Assembly (NCBI GenBank): GCA_008086245.1
Contig: VSIX01000032.1
Location: 1-64,000 of the forward strand
Source of the DNA: Candidatus Mcinerneyibacterium aminivorans
Lineage (GTDB): Bacteria; Macinerneyibacteriota; Macinerneyibacteria; Macinerneyibacteriales; Macinerneyibacteriaceae
DNA length: 64,000 nucleotides
Direction: 5' to 3'
Made by a program: the position numbers and the translations under genes. The notes beneath the pieces are model-generated. The model was not told the origin of the DNA, ran no database searches, and saw only the letters and a program-made list of their open reading frames with translations. Positions 52,655-62,032 of this stretch are shown piece by piece; positions within the stretch are counted from its first letter, which is position 1, and the number at the start of each line of letters is the position of its first letter.

Positions 52655-54364
52655 ATGAGTTTTGTCGAGAGAATAAAAAAAGAGTGGAAACCTTATAAAA
52701 AGAGATTTATTTTTTTACTTTTTATTACAGTATTATCAGCAATTTTAAGAACATCCATTCCTTATTTTTTCAAATTTATTGTAGATCTGTTAAAAGACAA
52801 ATCACCAATTTCACAAATTGATGATTATATCTATATGATTGTGATTTTGAGCATAGGTAGGTTTTTACTTTATTCGTATTTTCAGAGTAATCGGGCAATG
52901 ATGAATTTTAAATTTCAGTGGAATGTTAGAAGTAGAGCTTTTAATAAATTATTGAAAGCGGGAAAGCTGAAATTCCAGCATATTAATATAGGTGAAATAG
53001 TTACAAGATTATCCGATGACACGGAAAAACTGACATGGTTTTTATCCTCCGGTATTTTTCGCGGTCTGGATGCTATACTTATTTTTGGATTAAGCATTTT
53101 TTATATGTTAACCCTCTCTCCTTTTTTGACTTTGTTTTCGGTGTCAACTTTAATTTTTGTTGTTGTTTTCATGCTGGTTTTTAGAACTGTTCTACATAGA
53201 GCATACAGCAAATTACAGACATCTATTTCTGAAGTTAATGATTACATAAATTCATCGATAAACGGGGTATCAATTATTAAAGGTTATAACAGGGAAGAAA
53301 ATCTAAAGGATTATTTCTATAAACTTGTTAAAAAAAGAAAAGAACATGAAATGCGGGTGGTTAAACTGGATAGAGGAACGATGGTGTTCTATCAGTCACT
53401 TCCTCATATAACAACAATAATAGTAATATTTGTGGGAGGTTATAAGGTAATTTCAGGAGAAATAACACTGGGTACTCTTGTTGCTTTTTTGGGTTATATT
53501 AAAAATTTAATACACCCCATGCTCGATATCGGAACTCTTTTTGTGAGGGGGAAAAGGGCTTCGGTTTCAAGTAAAAGAATTGAGAAGCTTGAAGATATAA
53601 AAATGGAATATTTAAACAGAGCCGAAAAAATATCCTTTAATGAGAATATAGTTTTTAAAAATGTAACTTTTAAATATGGAGAAAAAGAGATACTTAAAAA
53701 TATTAATTTAGAAATCGAAAAGGGTGAGAAAATAGCTTTAATGGGCAAAATAGGTTCAGGAAAAAGCTTTTTAACCCTTCTGTTAAGCGGAATTATAAAG
53801 CCTACAGAAGGAAAAATTTATATTGATGGTAAAGATATCAGCGGGGGAAATATAAAATCATTCAGAAAAAATATTGGTTATGCCCCCCAGGAGCCCATTG
53901 TGTTTTCAGATACAATAAAAAATAATATTTTGATGGGTGAATCACTGGATGAAACCAGTTTTGATTATGCTATAAATACCTCTCAGTTTAAAGGAGAACT
54001 TGAAAAATTTGGTCTTGGATTTGAAGAAAAAATAGGTCCAAAAGGAAATACTCTTTCAGGTGGACAGAAGCAGAGATTGGCTCTAGCAAGAGCTCTTTAC
54101 AGAAAACCACCCATTCTTATCCTCGATGATATTACCTCGGCACTCGATGCTGAAACAGAAATGAATTTATGGAAAGATCTGTTCCATACTATTCCGGAAC
54201 AGACTTTAATTCTGGTTACCCATAGACCCAAAACTGCTGAAATTGTGGATAAAATAGTTATAATGGAAAGGGGAAAAATCGTTGAAAAAGGTTCTCATTG
54301 TGATTTAATAAAAAGAGATTCATTATATAAAGAAATCTATGTAAAAATGCTGGATGAAAAATAA
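52655..54364 (+). CDS. ABC exporter half-transporter B
   Basis: A 569-residue ABC exporter subunit with six helices and an ATPase domain. Walker A is GKIGSGKS, signature LSGGQKQRLALARAL (canonical). In Walker B ILILDDITSALD the glutamate is replaced by aspartate (D492), so the site built from this Walker B and the partner's LSVGE should hydrolyse poorly, as in TM287/288-type heterodimers. THRPKTA holds the switch histidine. It starts one base after the upstream stop, with GAGGA as ribosome site. Confidence 0.92.
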   Translation: MSFVERIKKEWKPYKKRFIFLLFITVLSAILRTSIPYFFKFIVDLLKDKSPISQIDDYIYMIVILSIGRFLLYSYFQSNRAMMNFKFQWNVRSRAFNKLLKAGKLKFQHINIGEIVTRLSDDTEKLTWFLSSGIFRGLDAILIFGLSIFYMLTLSPFLTLFSVSTLIFVVVFMLVFRTVLHRAYSKLQTSISEVNDYINSSINGVSIIKGYNREENLKDYFYKLVKKRKEHEMRVVKLDRGTMVFYQSLPHITTIIVIFVGGYKVISGEITLGTLVAFLGYIKNLIHPMLDIGTLFVRGKRASVSSKRIEKLEDIKMEYLNRAEKISFNENIVFKNVTFKYGEKEILKNINLEIEKGEKIALMGKIGSGKSFLTLLLSGIIKPTEGKIYIDGKDISGGNIKSFRKNIGYAPQEPIVFSDTIKNNILMGESLDETSFDYAINTSQFKGELEKFGLGFEEKIGPKGNTLSGGQKQRLALARALYRKPPILILDDITSALDAETEMNLWKDLFHTIPEQTLILVTHRPKTAEIVDKIVIMERGKIVEKGSHCDLIKRDSLYKEIYVKMLDEK

Positions 54365-54388
54365 TGTTTTAAAATTATGGGGATAGAA

Positions 54389-55111
54389 ATGGATTCTAAA
54401 AGTGTTGTTATAATAGGTGCTTCTTCAGGTATTGGAAAGGGTCTGGCCTATAAATTTTCCCAAAATGGTTATAGAGTTGGTCTGGTTGCAAGAAGAATTA
54501 ATTTGTTAAAAGAGATTGCGGAGGATATTCCCACCAGAGGATATGTTAAGCAAATAGATGTAACTGAAACTCAAAAAGCGATGTCCAGGATGAAAGAGTT
54601 ACTGAAAGAAATGAAAAATGTAGATATAGTGGTATTAAATGCAGGGGCGGGTAATATAAATCACGAACTTGACTGGCAGAAAGAGGAAATTTCTATACAA
54701 ACAAATATATTGGGTTTTACTTCATTGTTAAATGTTGTTTATCACTACTTTAGAAAACAACAGAGTGGACATATTGTGGGAATATCTTCCATTGCAGCAC
54801 TGTTCGGAAATAGATATTCACCGGCCTACAGCGCTTCAAAGACCTATATTTCTAAATATCTTGATGGGATAAGAAACAAAACAATACATGATAATCTTAA
54901 TATAGAAATTACTGATATTATGCCTGGATTTGTGGATACAAAAATGGCTCAGGGCGAGCATGTTTTCTGGAAGGTTTCTGTAGCTAAGGCTGTAAATCAA
55001 ATTTATAAAGCAATAATTAAGAAGAAAAAAAGAGTATATATACCAAAGAGATGGAGATTAATTGCCTGGCTTATAAACCTGCTTCCCGATTTTATCCTGG
55101 ATAGGATATAG
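54389..55111 (+). CDS. Short-chain dehydrogenase/reductase
   Basis: About 240 residues, classical SDR. The cofactor loop is IGASSGIGKGLA near the N-terminus, LNAGAG the NNAG-type motif, and the catalytic serine and YxxxK lie in GISSIAALFG and YSASKTY. The C-terminus ends in a hydrophobic helix (LIAWLINLLPDFIL), as in membrane-associated lipid reductases. ATG 54377 is also possible, but GGGGA before ATG 54389 is well spaced. The cofactor arginine after strand 2 (ARRINLL) favours NADP. The substrate is unknown. Confidence 0.9.
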   Translation: MDSKSVVIIGASSGIGKGLAYKFSQNGYRVGLVARRINLLKEIAEDIPTRGYVKQIDVTETQKAMSRMKELLKEMKNVDIVVLNAGAGNINHELDWQKEEISIQTNILGFTSLLNVVYHYFRKQQSGHIVGISSIAALFGNRYSPAYSASKTYISKYLDGIRNKTIHDNLNIEITDIMPGFVDTKMAQGEHVFWKVSVAKAVNQIYKAIIKKKKRVYIPKRWRLIAWLINLLPDFILDRI

Positions 55112-55342
55112 GCAATAATTTTAAACTTTATAGAGCTATAATTGTTGTTTCTTTTGGATTATAGGAGAAAGTAAAGCTGTCTTACTCATAAAAGAGCAGT
55201 TATAAATTATATGCAATTTATTAAATAGATCCCTTTATAAAAGCAATATAGTTTAATATATAGCTGTTTATATTTTTCTTGTCAAAGATATATTTTTATC
55301 TATAATTATTACGCAAACAGAAATAAAATTGGGAGCTTAATT

Positions 55343-56581
55343 ATGAATCTAAATATAGTTGGACTTATAATAGGTTTTTCATTAATTCTTTTATTAAATT
55401 CAAAAAAAATTAAACTGGATATGTGGATTTCAATTATAACAGGAACTACAGTTATCGGATTTTTTTCATTATCATATCATGAAATATTTAATGTATTTTT
55501 GGATTCAATTAAGGATACCTTAACCATCAAATTGTTTTTTATCATATTATTAATAAGCGGGCTGGGATATCTGTTAAAAGAAACCGGTGATTTTGACCGG
55601 ATGATAAAATCCCTGATTGAAATTATTAAAAATACAAGAGTTCTAACGATGGTCATTCCTGCTCTTATAGGGACTCTTTCCATACCGGGTGGAGCTATTT
55701 TGTCTGCTCCAATGATTGAAGAAAGCGGCGATAGAATAAATTTAAAGGATTATAAAAAAACGACTGTAAATCTTTTTTACCGGCATATTTTCATATTTAT
55801 TTATCCTCTTGTAGGTTCAATTATTTTAACAAGTGAATTATTTAATGTTAGTAAATTTTATATTATTAAATACAATTTTCCAATGATGCTTGTAGGGTCC
55901 ATTGTAGGTTATTTTGTATTTTTCAGTAAAGACAACACCCAGAAAAATAAGACAAAAAAGAAAAGTATAAAACTAAATAAAAATATTATTCAATTTGGTT
56001 TTAGTTTTCTACCAATTTTTATAATAATTTTCATGGCATTGATTTTAAAAATTCCCTTTATAATTTCCATAATTGTTGGAGTAGTAATTGCTCTTGGAAA
56101 AAATATGAAAAAAGTTGAAAGAAAAATAAACCTGTATTTTAAACGCCTAAGAGATTTTGTTTTTAAAGGAATTAATTATAAAATGGGTATGTTAATTATT
56201 GGGATTATGTTTTTTAAATCTATGTTAAAAGAGACCGGTGCAGTTTCAGACATATCAATAATATTTAAGCAAACCCATTTGCCGCTTTTTGTTCTAATAA
56301 TAATAATGGGATATATAACAGGCTATTTATCTGGAATGACATCGGCTGGTCTGGGTATTTTAATACCTGTATTTAAACCTATGATCCCCCAATCCAATTT
56401 AGGACCGTTTATAGCACTGCTATATACATCTATTTTTATGGGATATTTGATATCCCCTCTCCATCTGTGTTTTGCTCTTACCAAGGAGTATTTTGAATCT
56501 AATTACAAACCTGTTTATAAGCTTATGATCATACCCACATTAGCGATTATTTTGACTGCAGTTGTGCAAATATTTCTGTAA
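55343..56581 (+). CDS. DUF401 integral membrane protein
   Basis: A 412-residue protein with about ten membrane helices. IPALIGTLSIPGGAILSAPM (about residues 105-125) and a second GYLSGMTSAGLGILIPV segment near 340 look like two related re-entrant loops. This resembles the inverted-repeat layout of GntP/CitM-like carriers. It matches the DUF401 family, whose substrate is not known to me. GGGAG precedes ATG 55343. Confidence 0.83.
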   Translation: MNLNIVGLIIGFSLILLLNSKKIKLDMWISIITGTTVIGFFSLSYHEIFNVFLDSIKDTLTIKLFFIILLISGLGYLLKETGDFDRMIKSLIEIIKNTRVLTMVIPALIGTLSIPGGAILSAPMIEESGDRINLKDYKKTTVNLFYRHIFIFIYPLVGSIILTSELFNVSKFYIIKYNFPMMLVGSIVGYFVFFSKDNTQKNKTKKKSIKLNKNIIQFGFSFLPIFIIIFMALILKIPFIISIIVGVVIALGKNMKKVERKINLYFKRLRDFVFKGINYKMGMLIIGIMFFKSMLKETGAVSDISIIFKQTHLPLFVLIIIMGYITGYLSGMTSAGLGILIPVFKPMIPQSNLGPFIALLYTSIFMGYLISPLHLCFALTKEYFESNYKPVYKLMIIPTLAIILTAVVQIFL

Positions 56582-56743
56582 AAAATCCCAATATCTTAAA
56601 AAAATATTGATTACAGATATCTCTGATAAAAAAAATCCATATGAATAATTAAATTAAAAAAATTGAAACAAAAACTTATTTTAAACTGTCAAATAATAAA
56701 GAAATGTTTGAACTAAAGTTGTTTTTTAAAAAAAGGGGATGAA

Positions 56744-57577
56744 ATGTTTGAGAAAATAAAAGGCTGGCAGAGTTCTTTGTACTATCTTTTGGTATATATA
56801 TTTATCGGCGGAACTTTGACTTTTTTTGTAGGTAGTTTTATTCTGAAACTTGCCGGATTAAATGATTTTATATTAGCAAGGTACTATATAATAAAATCTT
56901 TTGATTTAATTTTTGTTTTAATCTTAACATTCTTATTTGCAGGATATGTGAGCAAAGAAAAGTTTAGCGATCTTGGATTATGTAGAGATAGTGCAATTAA
57001 AAATTCTTTTCTGGGAGTGCTAGGTGGCTTTATTTTCATTTTTATTGTTTTTATCTTTTTTTGGGGATTTAATTATTTAGCTGTTCAGGAAGTATCACTG
57101 AATATTAAAGGACTATTTTTTGCATTTATTTTCTGGATGTATGTTGCTATTATAGAAGAACTGGTTTATAGGGGATACATATTAAATAATTTGAGCAAAT
57201 CATTTAATAAATATATATCAATTGTTATAGTTTCAATTTTATTTTCCCTGGTTCATGCTTCAAATCCAAATACAACTATTCTGGGGTTTATTAATCTGTT
57301 TCTATTCGGATTTTTAGTAGGGCTTTATTATATTAACAAAAAAAGTCTCTGGTTTCCCATCTTTTTTCATTTTAGCTGGAATTTTTTCCAGGGTTCTTTT
57401 TTTGGAATGAATATAAGCGGATTAATGGGCTTTTCTTCCATAATTGAAATAAATATGATATCAAAAAATAAATTTTTAACAGGAAGCAAATTTGGTGCTG
57501 AGGGAAGCATTCTTGTTACTGTACTATTAATAACATTTATTATTGTAATGAAGACAATTTTTAAAAAAGAAAAATAA
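56744..57577 (+). CDS. CPBP-family intramembrane protease
   Basis: A 277-residue membrane protein with about eight helices. The ABI/CAAX-protease motifs are IIEELVYRGYI (EExxxR), FSLVHASNP and FFHFSWNFFQG (HxxxN). It may cut membrane-bound or prenylated-type peptides, or serve bacteriocin self-immunity, as other family members do. AAAGGGGATG precedes ATG 56744. Confidence 0.87.
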   Translation: MFEKIKGWQSSLYYLLVYIFIGGTLTFFVGSFILKLAGLNDFILARYYIIKSFDLIFVLILTFLFAGYVSKEKFSDLGLCRDSAIKNSFLGVLGGFIFIFIVFIFFWGFNYLAVQEVSLNIKGLFFAFIFWMYVAIIEELVYRGYILNNLSKSFNKYISIVIVSILFSLVHASNPNTTILGFINLFLFGFLVGLYYINKKSLWFPIFFHFSWNFFQGSFFGMNISGLMGFSSIIEINMISKNKFLTGSKFGAEGSILVTVLLITFIIVMKTIFKKEK

Positions 57578-57641
57578 AAGTTTTGAATTTAAAAATTTTG
57601 ATAAATAATATAGAATAAACTGGATGGTGAAAGGAGTTCAA

Positions 57642-58844
57642 ATGAAAATAAAAAAAATTATGGATACAAATAATCGTAAAAAATTCAAAAAGATGTTAAA
57701 TTATGCTTTTGGGGAATGGAAAGATGAGAAAATTAAGGATGATGAGCTTTCCTGGTTTGAGAATGCAGAAGTACTGGGAGTTTTTGAAAATAAAAAACTT
57801 GCCTCGGGGTTAGTGCTCCATGATTTTGAACAAATAATAAGGGGTTCAATTAAAAACATGGGAGGAATAGGAGGAGTAGCGACATATCCAGAATTTAGAA
57901 ACAGAGGATTTGTTTCGTCTCTTATGAAAAAAGCTTTTGATGTTATGAATGCAAATAAACAGTGTGTTAGTATGCTTCTTCCCTTTAAAGAAACCTTTTA
58001 TGAAAAATATCAATATGTTTCTACAAACAACAATATGAGGGTAGAATTCGATCTTCAGAGTTTCAAGCATTATAAAAATATTGATCCTGAAGGTAAATGG
58101 AAAGAAATCCGTAAGGAGAGTAGAAAGGCGGAAAAAGACTTTTTAAAATTGATGGAAAAAGTTGCTCCTGATAAATATCATGGACTTATTCTATACAGTA
58201 GAAAAATAAAAGGGATATGGAAAAAAATGATGAAGAATAACATGTTTATATTTATTGAAAGGGATGGTGATATTGCCGCAGGGGCAAGATATACTAAAAA
58301 GGGATTTCAGGAAATGTTTGATACGGGAAAAATTGATGTCAAAGAGATGTACTGGGAAGATAGTGTTTCCAGGGGGATGCTTTTAAAATATTTTGCCAAG
58401 CATCTGGATCAAATAAAAAAAATCAAATTTTTACTTCCATATGGTTTAAATTTTTATTCATGGGTAAAAAATAACATTAAGATAGATATATCTGTAGATG
58501 ATGTACCGTGGATGGTAAGAATTATTGATGTAGAAAAAGCGCTTAAAAATATTCCTGCTAACGCTGAAGGAGAAGTAAATATTAAAATTGAAGACCCAAA
58601 CTGCAGCTGGAATAGTAACGTATATAAAATTGAAGGCAATGGGAAAAAACTACTGATTGAAAAAACCGATGAAGATTATCATATAAATGCAGATATTCAA
58701 GCTATAACAGCACTGCTTTATGGTGCATATAATCTGGAGGAAGTGAAAAACAGGTTCAAGTTTGAGAGTCAAGATTCAAAAAAGGAAAAGATATTGAGAT
58801 TGTGGTTTGAAAAAAGGTTTATTTTCAATACTTTTTATTTTTAA
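57642..58844 (+). CDS. Eis-like GNAT acetyltransferase
   Basis: A 400-residue GNAT protein built like Eis. The first GNAT domain has GGIGGVATYPEFRNRGFVSS, which contains the acetyl-CoA loop, then SMLLPFKETFYEKYQY. The middle is a second GNAT-like fold, and residues ~300-395 look like an SCP2/sterol-carrier C-terminal domain (VNIKIEDPNCSWN). AAAGGAG at 57630-57636 selects ATG 57642. Eis proteins acetylate many amines, including aminoglycosides. The GNAT pseudogene follows 13 bases later. Confidence 0.85.
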   Translation: MKIKKIMDTNNRKKFKKMLNYAFGEWKDEKIKDDELSWFENAEVLGVFENKKLASGLVLHDFEQIIRGSIKNMGGIGGVATYPEFRNRGFVSSLMKKAFDVMNANKQCVSMLLPFKETFYEKYQYVSTNNNMRVEFDLQSFKHYKNIDPEGKWKEIRKESRKAEKDFLKLMEKVAPDKYHGLILYSRKIKGIWKKMMKNNMFIFIERDGDIAAGARYTKKGFQEMFDTGKIDVKEMYWEDSVSRGMLLKYFAKHLDQIKKIKFLLPYGLNFYSWVKNNIKIDISVDDVPWMVRIIDVEKALKNIPANAEGEVNIKIEDPNCSWNSNVYKIEGNGKKLLIEKTDEDYHINADIQAITALLYGAYNLEEVKNRFKFESQDSKKEKILRLWFEKRFIFNTFYF

Positions 58845-58857
58845 AGAGGAAGTTAAT

Positions 58858-59658
58858 GTGATTCGTAAATTAACACAAAAAGACAATAAAAAATTAATGA
58901 GATATGTTTTGAAGGAACCAGAAATTAATCTTTTTATAATAGGTGATATCGAAAATTATGGTTATGAGAGTGATTTCCAAACAATCTGGGGAGAGTTTGA
59001 TAGTAATAATAATTTTAAAGCCGTTTTTGTTAAATTCTATAGTTTTTTTATTGTTTATTCGGCAGAAAATAATTTTGCCCAAGAAGAAGTAGCAGCAATA
59101 ATATGTGAATATAATTATGAGGCAGTTTCGGGAAAATTAGAACTAATGGAGGATTTAAAACCATATTTTAAAAATGCTGAAATAAATAGTGATTACTTTG
59201 CGAAACTTGATTCTCCAAAATATTTAAAACTTTAAAAACCCCAAAATACAGAAATAATAAAAATTACAGAAGATAACCTGCTGAAGGGAGAAAAAAATCA
59301 ATTCAATTTATTTAAACATGTTGATGAGTTTAACGATTCTGAATCTTCAAGAAAAGCATTTAAAAATGAAATTAAATCAAATACAAAAAGGGTATATCAA
59401 TTAAAATATAAAAATAATATTGTAGCCACAGTTTCATCAGCAGCTGAAAATTCCAAATCTGCTATGATAGTAGGTGTGGCAACTCATCCCGGTTATAGAA
59501 ATAGAGGATTTGCAACCTATCTTCTAAGTAAATTAAGTAAAGACCTACTTGATGAAGGAAAAACATTATGCCTATTCTATGATAATCCCGATGCCGGATC
59601 TATATATAGAAGGCTTGGATTTGAAAATATCGGGAGATGGGGGATGTTGAGCAAATAA
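58858..59658 (+). pseudogene. GNAT acetyltransferase with internal stop
   Basis: One frame runs from GTG 58858 (AGAGGAAG upstream) to 59658 but is broken by TAA at 59233. The N-terminal 125 residues (NLFIIGDIENYGYESDFQTI) are the variable half; after the stop the same frame continues without an ATG (KPQNTEIIKITEDNLLKGEK) into a normal acetyl-CoA loop, VGVATHPGYRNRGFATY, at 59470-59520. So a single nonsense change divides an otherwise intact gene. TAA excludes selenocysteine recoding. The gene belongs with the upstream Eis-like gene, a pair of GNATs. Confidence 0.8.
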
Positions 59659-59689
59659 ATTGTGAGATTTATTTGCTCAAAATTAAAAA

Positions 59690-59735
59690 TTAAGAATTAA
59701 GAATTAAAAATTAAGAATTAAGCATTAAAAAATTT
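59690..59735. repeat. Short AT tandem repeat
   Basis: Repeats of AAAATTAAGAATTAAG between the GNAT pseudogene and the cysteine desulfidase gene, about three imperfect copies. Confidence 0.6.
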
Positions 59736-59878
59736 ATTAATAAAAGATTTCCAATTAGATATTAGGTTTTAGTATTTTTTAAAAATTCTCTTTAATTAAG
59801 TTTATTTCTGAGTTTTTTTATTGACTTTATAATTATATTTCGTAAAAATAAACTTACATAATAGTAAGGGGAGGAAAA

Positions 59879-61096
59879 ATGGATAAAAAATATTCTATAA
59901 ATGAATTTTTTTCCAATTTGATCGATTTTACCTCGGGCTGTACAGAACCTGCAGCAATTGCTTATAATGCCAGTATAGCAGGAGATTATCTAAAAAATAA
60001 AGTAAATAAATGTGTAGTGAAAATTGATAGTTTAACTTATAAAAATGCCTACCTTGTGGGAATACCGAATGCTAAAGGATACAAAGGAAGTAAATGGGCA
60101 TATTTATTTGGTTATCTAATTGCAGAACCGTCTCTTAAGCTGGAAATATTCAAAGAAATGAAAAAAGAAAAAATAGAAAAAGCTGAAAAATTCCTTGAAG
60201 AAGTTGATTTTAATATTGAAATAGTTGAAAAACCTTATTTATATATTGAAACAGAGGCAGAAAGTCCTGATAACAGGATATCAGTAGTAACGACAAAAGA
60301 ACATACTAATATAAAGGTATACATTAATGAGGAAATTGATAGAAGAAAACCGATTGAAAAAGAAGAAGTAGAATTACAGTATCCTGCTGAATGGTTTGAT
60401 CATGATAACTGGGAGGATTTGGTAGAGAGGATTTATTCCAGCAACAATGATGCTATAAAAAAATTCAAAACGGGAATTAATTATAATTTAGAGGCTGCAG
60501 AAAAAGGTGATAAATATATTAATTTTACAGAAGATTATGGAGTTGCAGGTGCTGTATATTCAAGAATGAATGGAGATGATATTCCGGTTATGAGCTGTGC
60601 CAAATCGGGGAATAAAGGTTTGACAAGTGTAATTCCTGTAGTAAAAAAAGCTCAAAAACTTAAAGTTTCTGAAGCCAAAAAGGTAAAGTCAGCAATATTA
60701 TCCTGTTTTATTGCAGGAATAATATCTGAAAAATTTGGGACCGTTTCCTCTATATGCGGCTGCGTTTATGCGGCTGCCGTTGGAGTTATTGCAGGAAGCC
60801 TCTATCTCGAGAATAAACTCGACCTATTTTTTGATTCGTTTCAAAATTATATTTCCTCTACGGCGGGGGTTTTCTGCGATGGGGCTAAAGGAAGCTGTGC
60901 AATGAAAACTTCTAATTCGGTACTGTTTGCAGACAAGGCAATTAGTTTTGCCAAAAATGGATTTGTAGTTTCCTTCGAGGATGGATATCTTGGGAATAGT
61001 TTTGTAGATACTCTTGAAAATTTAAAATCTTATAATAAATACTTTAAAAAATTTGATAAAAAAACAATTCAAATTTTAAATAATAAGAAACTGTAA
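59879..61096 (+). CDS. L-cysteine desulfidase family (UPF0597/CyuA-like)
   Basis: A 405-residue protein related to serine dehydratase alpha chains. Visible anchors are TSGCTEPAAIAYNAS (residues 18-32), SSICGCVYAAAVG, and VFCDGAKGSCAMK, whose cysteines would bind a 4Fe-4S cluster. Members break L-cysteine into pyruvate, ammonia and sulfide. AAGGGGAGG precedes the ATG. Only a short gap separates it from the next methyltransferase gene. It suits amino-acid fermentation together with the iorA fragment. Serine dehydration is the alternative reaction. Confidence 0.87.
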   Translation: MDKKYSINEFFSNLIDFTSGCTEPAAIAYNASIAGDYLKNKVNKCVVKIDSLTYKNAYLVGIPNAKGYKGSKWAYLFGYLIAEPSLKLEIFKEMKKEKIEKAEKFLEEVDFNIEIVEKPYLYIETEAESPDNRISVVTTKEHTNIKVYINEEIDRRKPIEKEEVELQYPAEWFDHDNWEDLVERIYSSNNDAIKKFKTGINYNLEAAEKGDKYINFTEDYGVAGAVYSRMNGDDIPVMSCAKSGNKGLTSVIPVVKKAQKLKVSEAKKVKSAILSCFIAGIISEKFGTVSSICGCVYAAAVGVIAGSLYLENKLDLFFDSFQNYISSTAGVFCDGAKGSCAMKTSNSVLFADKAISFAKNGFVVSFEDGYLGNSFVDTLENLKSYNKYFKKFDKKTIQILNNKKL

Positions 61097-61110
61097 AGTA
61101 AAGGTTTTTT

Positions 61111-61842
61111 ATGATAAACGACATTAAAGATGCTTTTGGGCATTATTTTATGGATATATATAAAGAGAGAGATGTTTACGGACTGGTTATAGAAAGAGAT
61201 GATGGTTATATTGATGTTGACACCTATGATTATTTTGCTGGTTATCAATTTTGGCCAAAAAGACAGAAAAAAATTATAAAATACATAAAGGGAAAAGTTC
61301 TGGATATTGGATGCGGACCTGGAAGCCATTTGCTTGAATTAAAGGATAGAAATTACGATGTAGCAGGTATAGACACCTCCCAGTTATCTGTTCAAATTTG
61401 CAAAAAAAGAGGATTGAAAAATATTTATCCAGTAGCTTTAAACTCACTGGACTCTAAAATAGGTATATTTGATACTTTTCTCATGCTGGGTAATAACTTT
61501 GGTTTAATGAAAAATGAGAAAAAGGCAAGGGAATATTTAAAAAAATTATCCAAGGTTTCAAATCCCGAAGCTGTAATAATTGCGGAAACTATGGATCCAT
61601 ATAAAACTACAAACAAATTTCATAAAAGGTATCATAAAAAAAATAGAGAAAATGGTCGTTTAGCTGGACAGTTAAGAGTCAGGGCAAGATATAAAATATA
61701 TAAGACTAACTGGATGGAATATTTACTTGTAAGCAAAGGGGAAATGAAGAAAATAATTAAAAACACAGACTGGAAAATTGATAGGTTTATTAATTCCATT
61801 GTAGGACCCGGATATATTGCAGTATTAAAGAAAAAAAAATAA
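61111..61842 (+). CDS. Class I SAM-dependent methyltransferase
   Basis: A 243-residue methyltransferase. Motif I is VLDIGCGPGSHLLEL at about residue 68, strand 2 ends in VAGIDTSQLS, and FLMLGNNFGLMK is the motif IV area. The N-terminal ~65 residues are specific to this subgroup. Substrate unknown. It starts 14 bases after the cysteine desulfidase gene and probably shares its transcript. Confidence 0.87.
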   Translation: MINDIKDAFGHYFMDIYKERDVYGLVIERDDGYIDVDTYDYFAGYQFWPKRQKKIIKYIKGKVLDIGCGPGSHLLELKDRNYDVAGIDTSQLSVQICKKRGLKNIYPVALNSLDSKIGIFDTFLMLGNNFGLMKNEKKAREYLKKLSKVSNPEAVIIAETMDPYKTTNKFHKRYHKKNRENGRLAGQLRVRARYKIYKTNWMEYLLVSKGEMKKIIKNTDWKIDRFINSIVGPGYIAVLKKKK

Positions 61843-61888
61843 TTAGGAAGTTTTTATTATAAGATAAAGGTTTTATGCGATAATTGTG

Positions 61889-61916
61889 TTGACATAATCA
61901 TCTAAATACTTATACT
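61889..61916 (+). promoter_or_regulatory. Promoter of the tRNA-Arg transcript
   Basis: TTGACA (61889-61894), 16 bases, TATACT (61911-61916). Transcription would start near 61923, 14 bases before the tRNA. Confidence 0.68.
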
Positions 61917-61936
61917 TTTTATGTCAAAATTTATTT

Positions 61937-62010
61937 GCGTCTGTAGCTCAGTTGGAGAGAGCACTGGTTTCCTAAACCAGGGGGCGGAGGTTCAAATCCT
62001 CCCAGACGTG
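61937..62010 (+). tRNA. tRNA-Arg (anticodon CCT)
   Basis: Full cloverleaf: acceptor GCGTCTG with CAGACGT (last pair G-T), D arm GCTC/GAGC with AGTTGGAGA loop, anticodon stem CTGGT/ACCAG around TTCCTAA (anticodon CCT at 61971-61973), T arm GGAGG/CCTCC with TTCAAAT loop, discriminator G at 62010. CCA is not encoded. It reads AGG codons. It lies 22 bases before a TPR protein gene, so the tRNA is probably processed from a longer transcript. Confidence 0.96.
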
Positions 62011-62032
62011 TAAGTAATATAGGGAGGTTTCT

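Noticed and set aside
59233-59235. Selenocysteine or stop read-through in the GNAT gene
   Set aside because: The codon is TAA, not TGA, and no structured element follows it.
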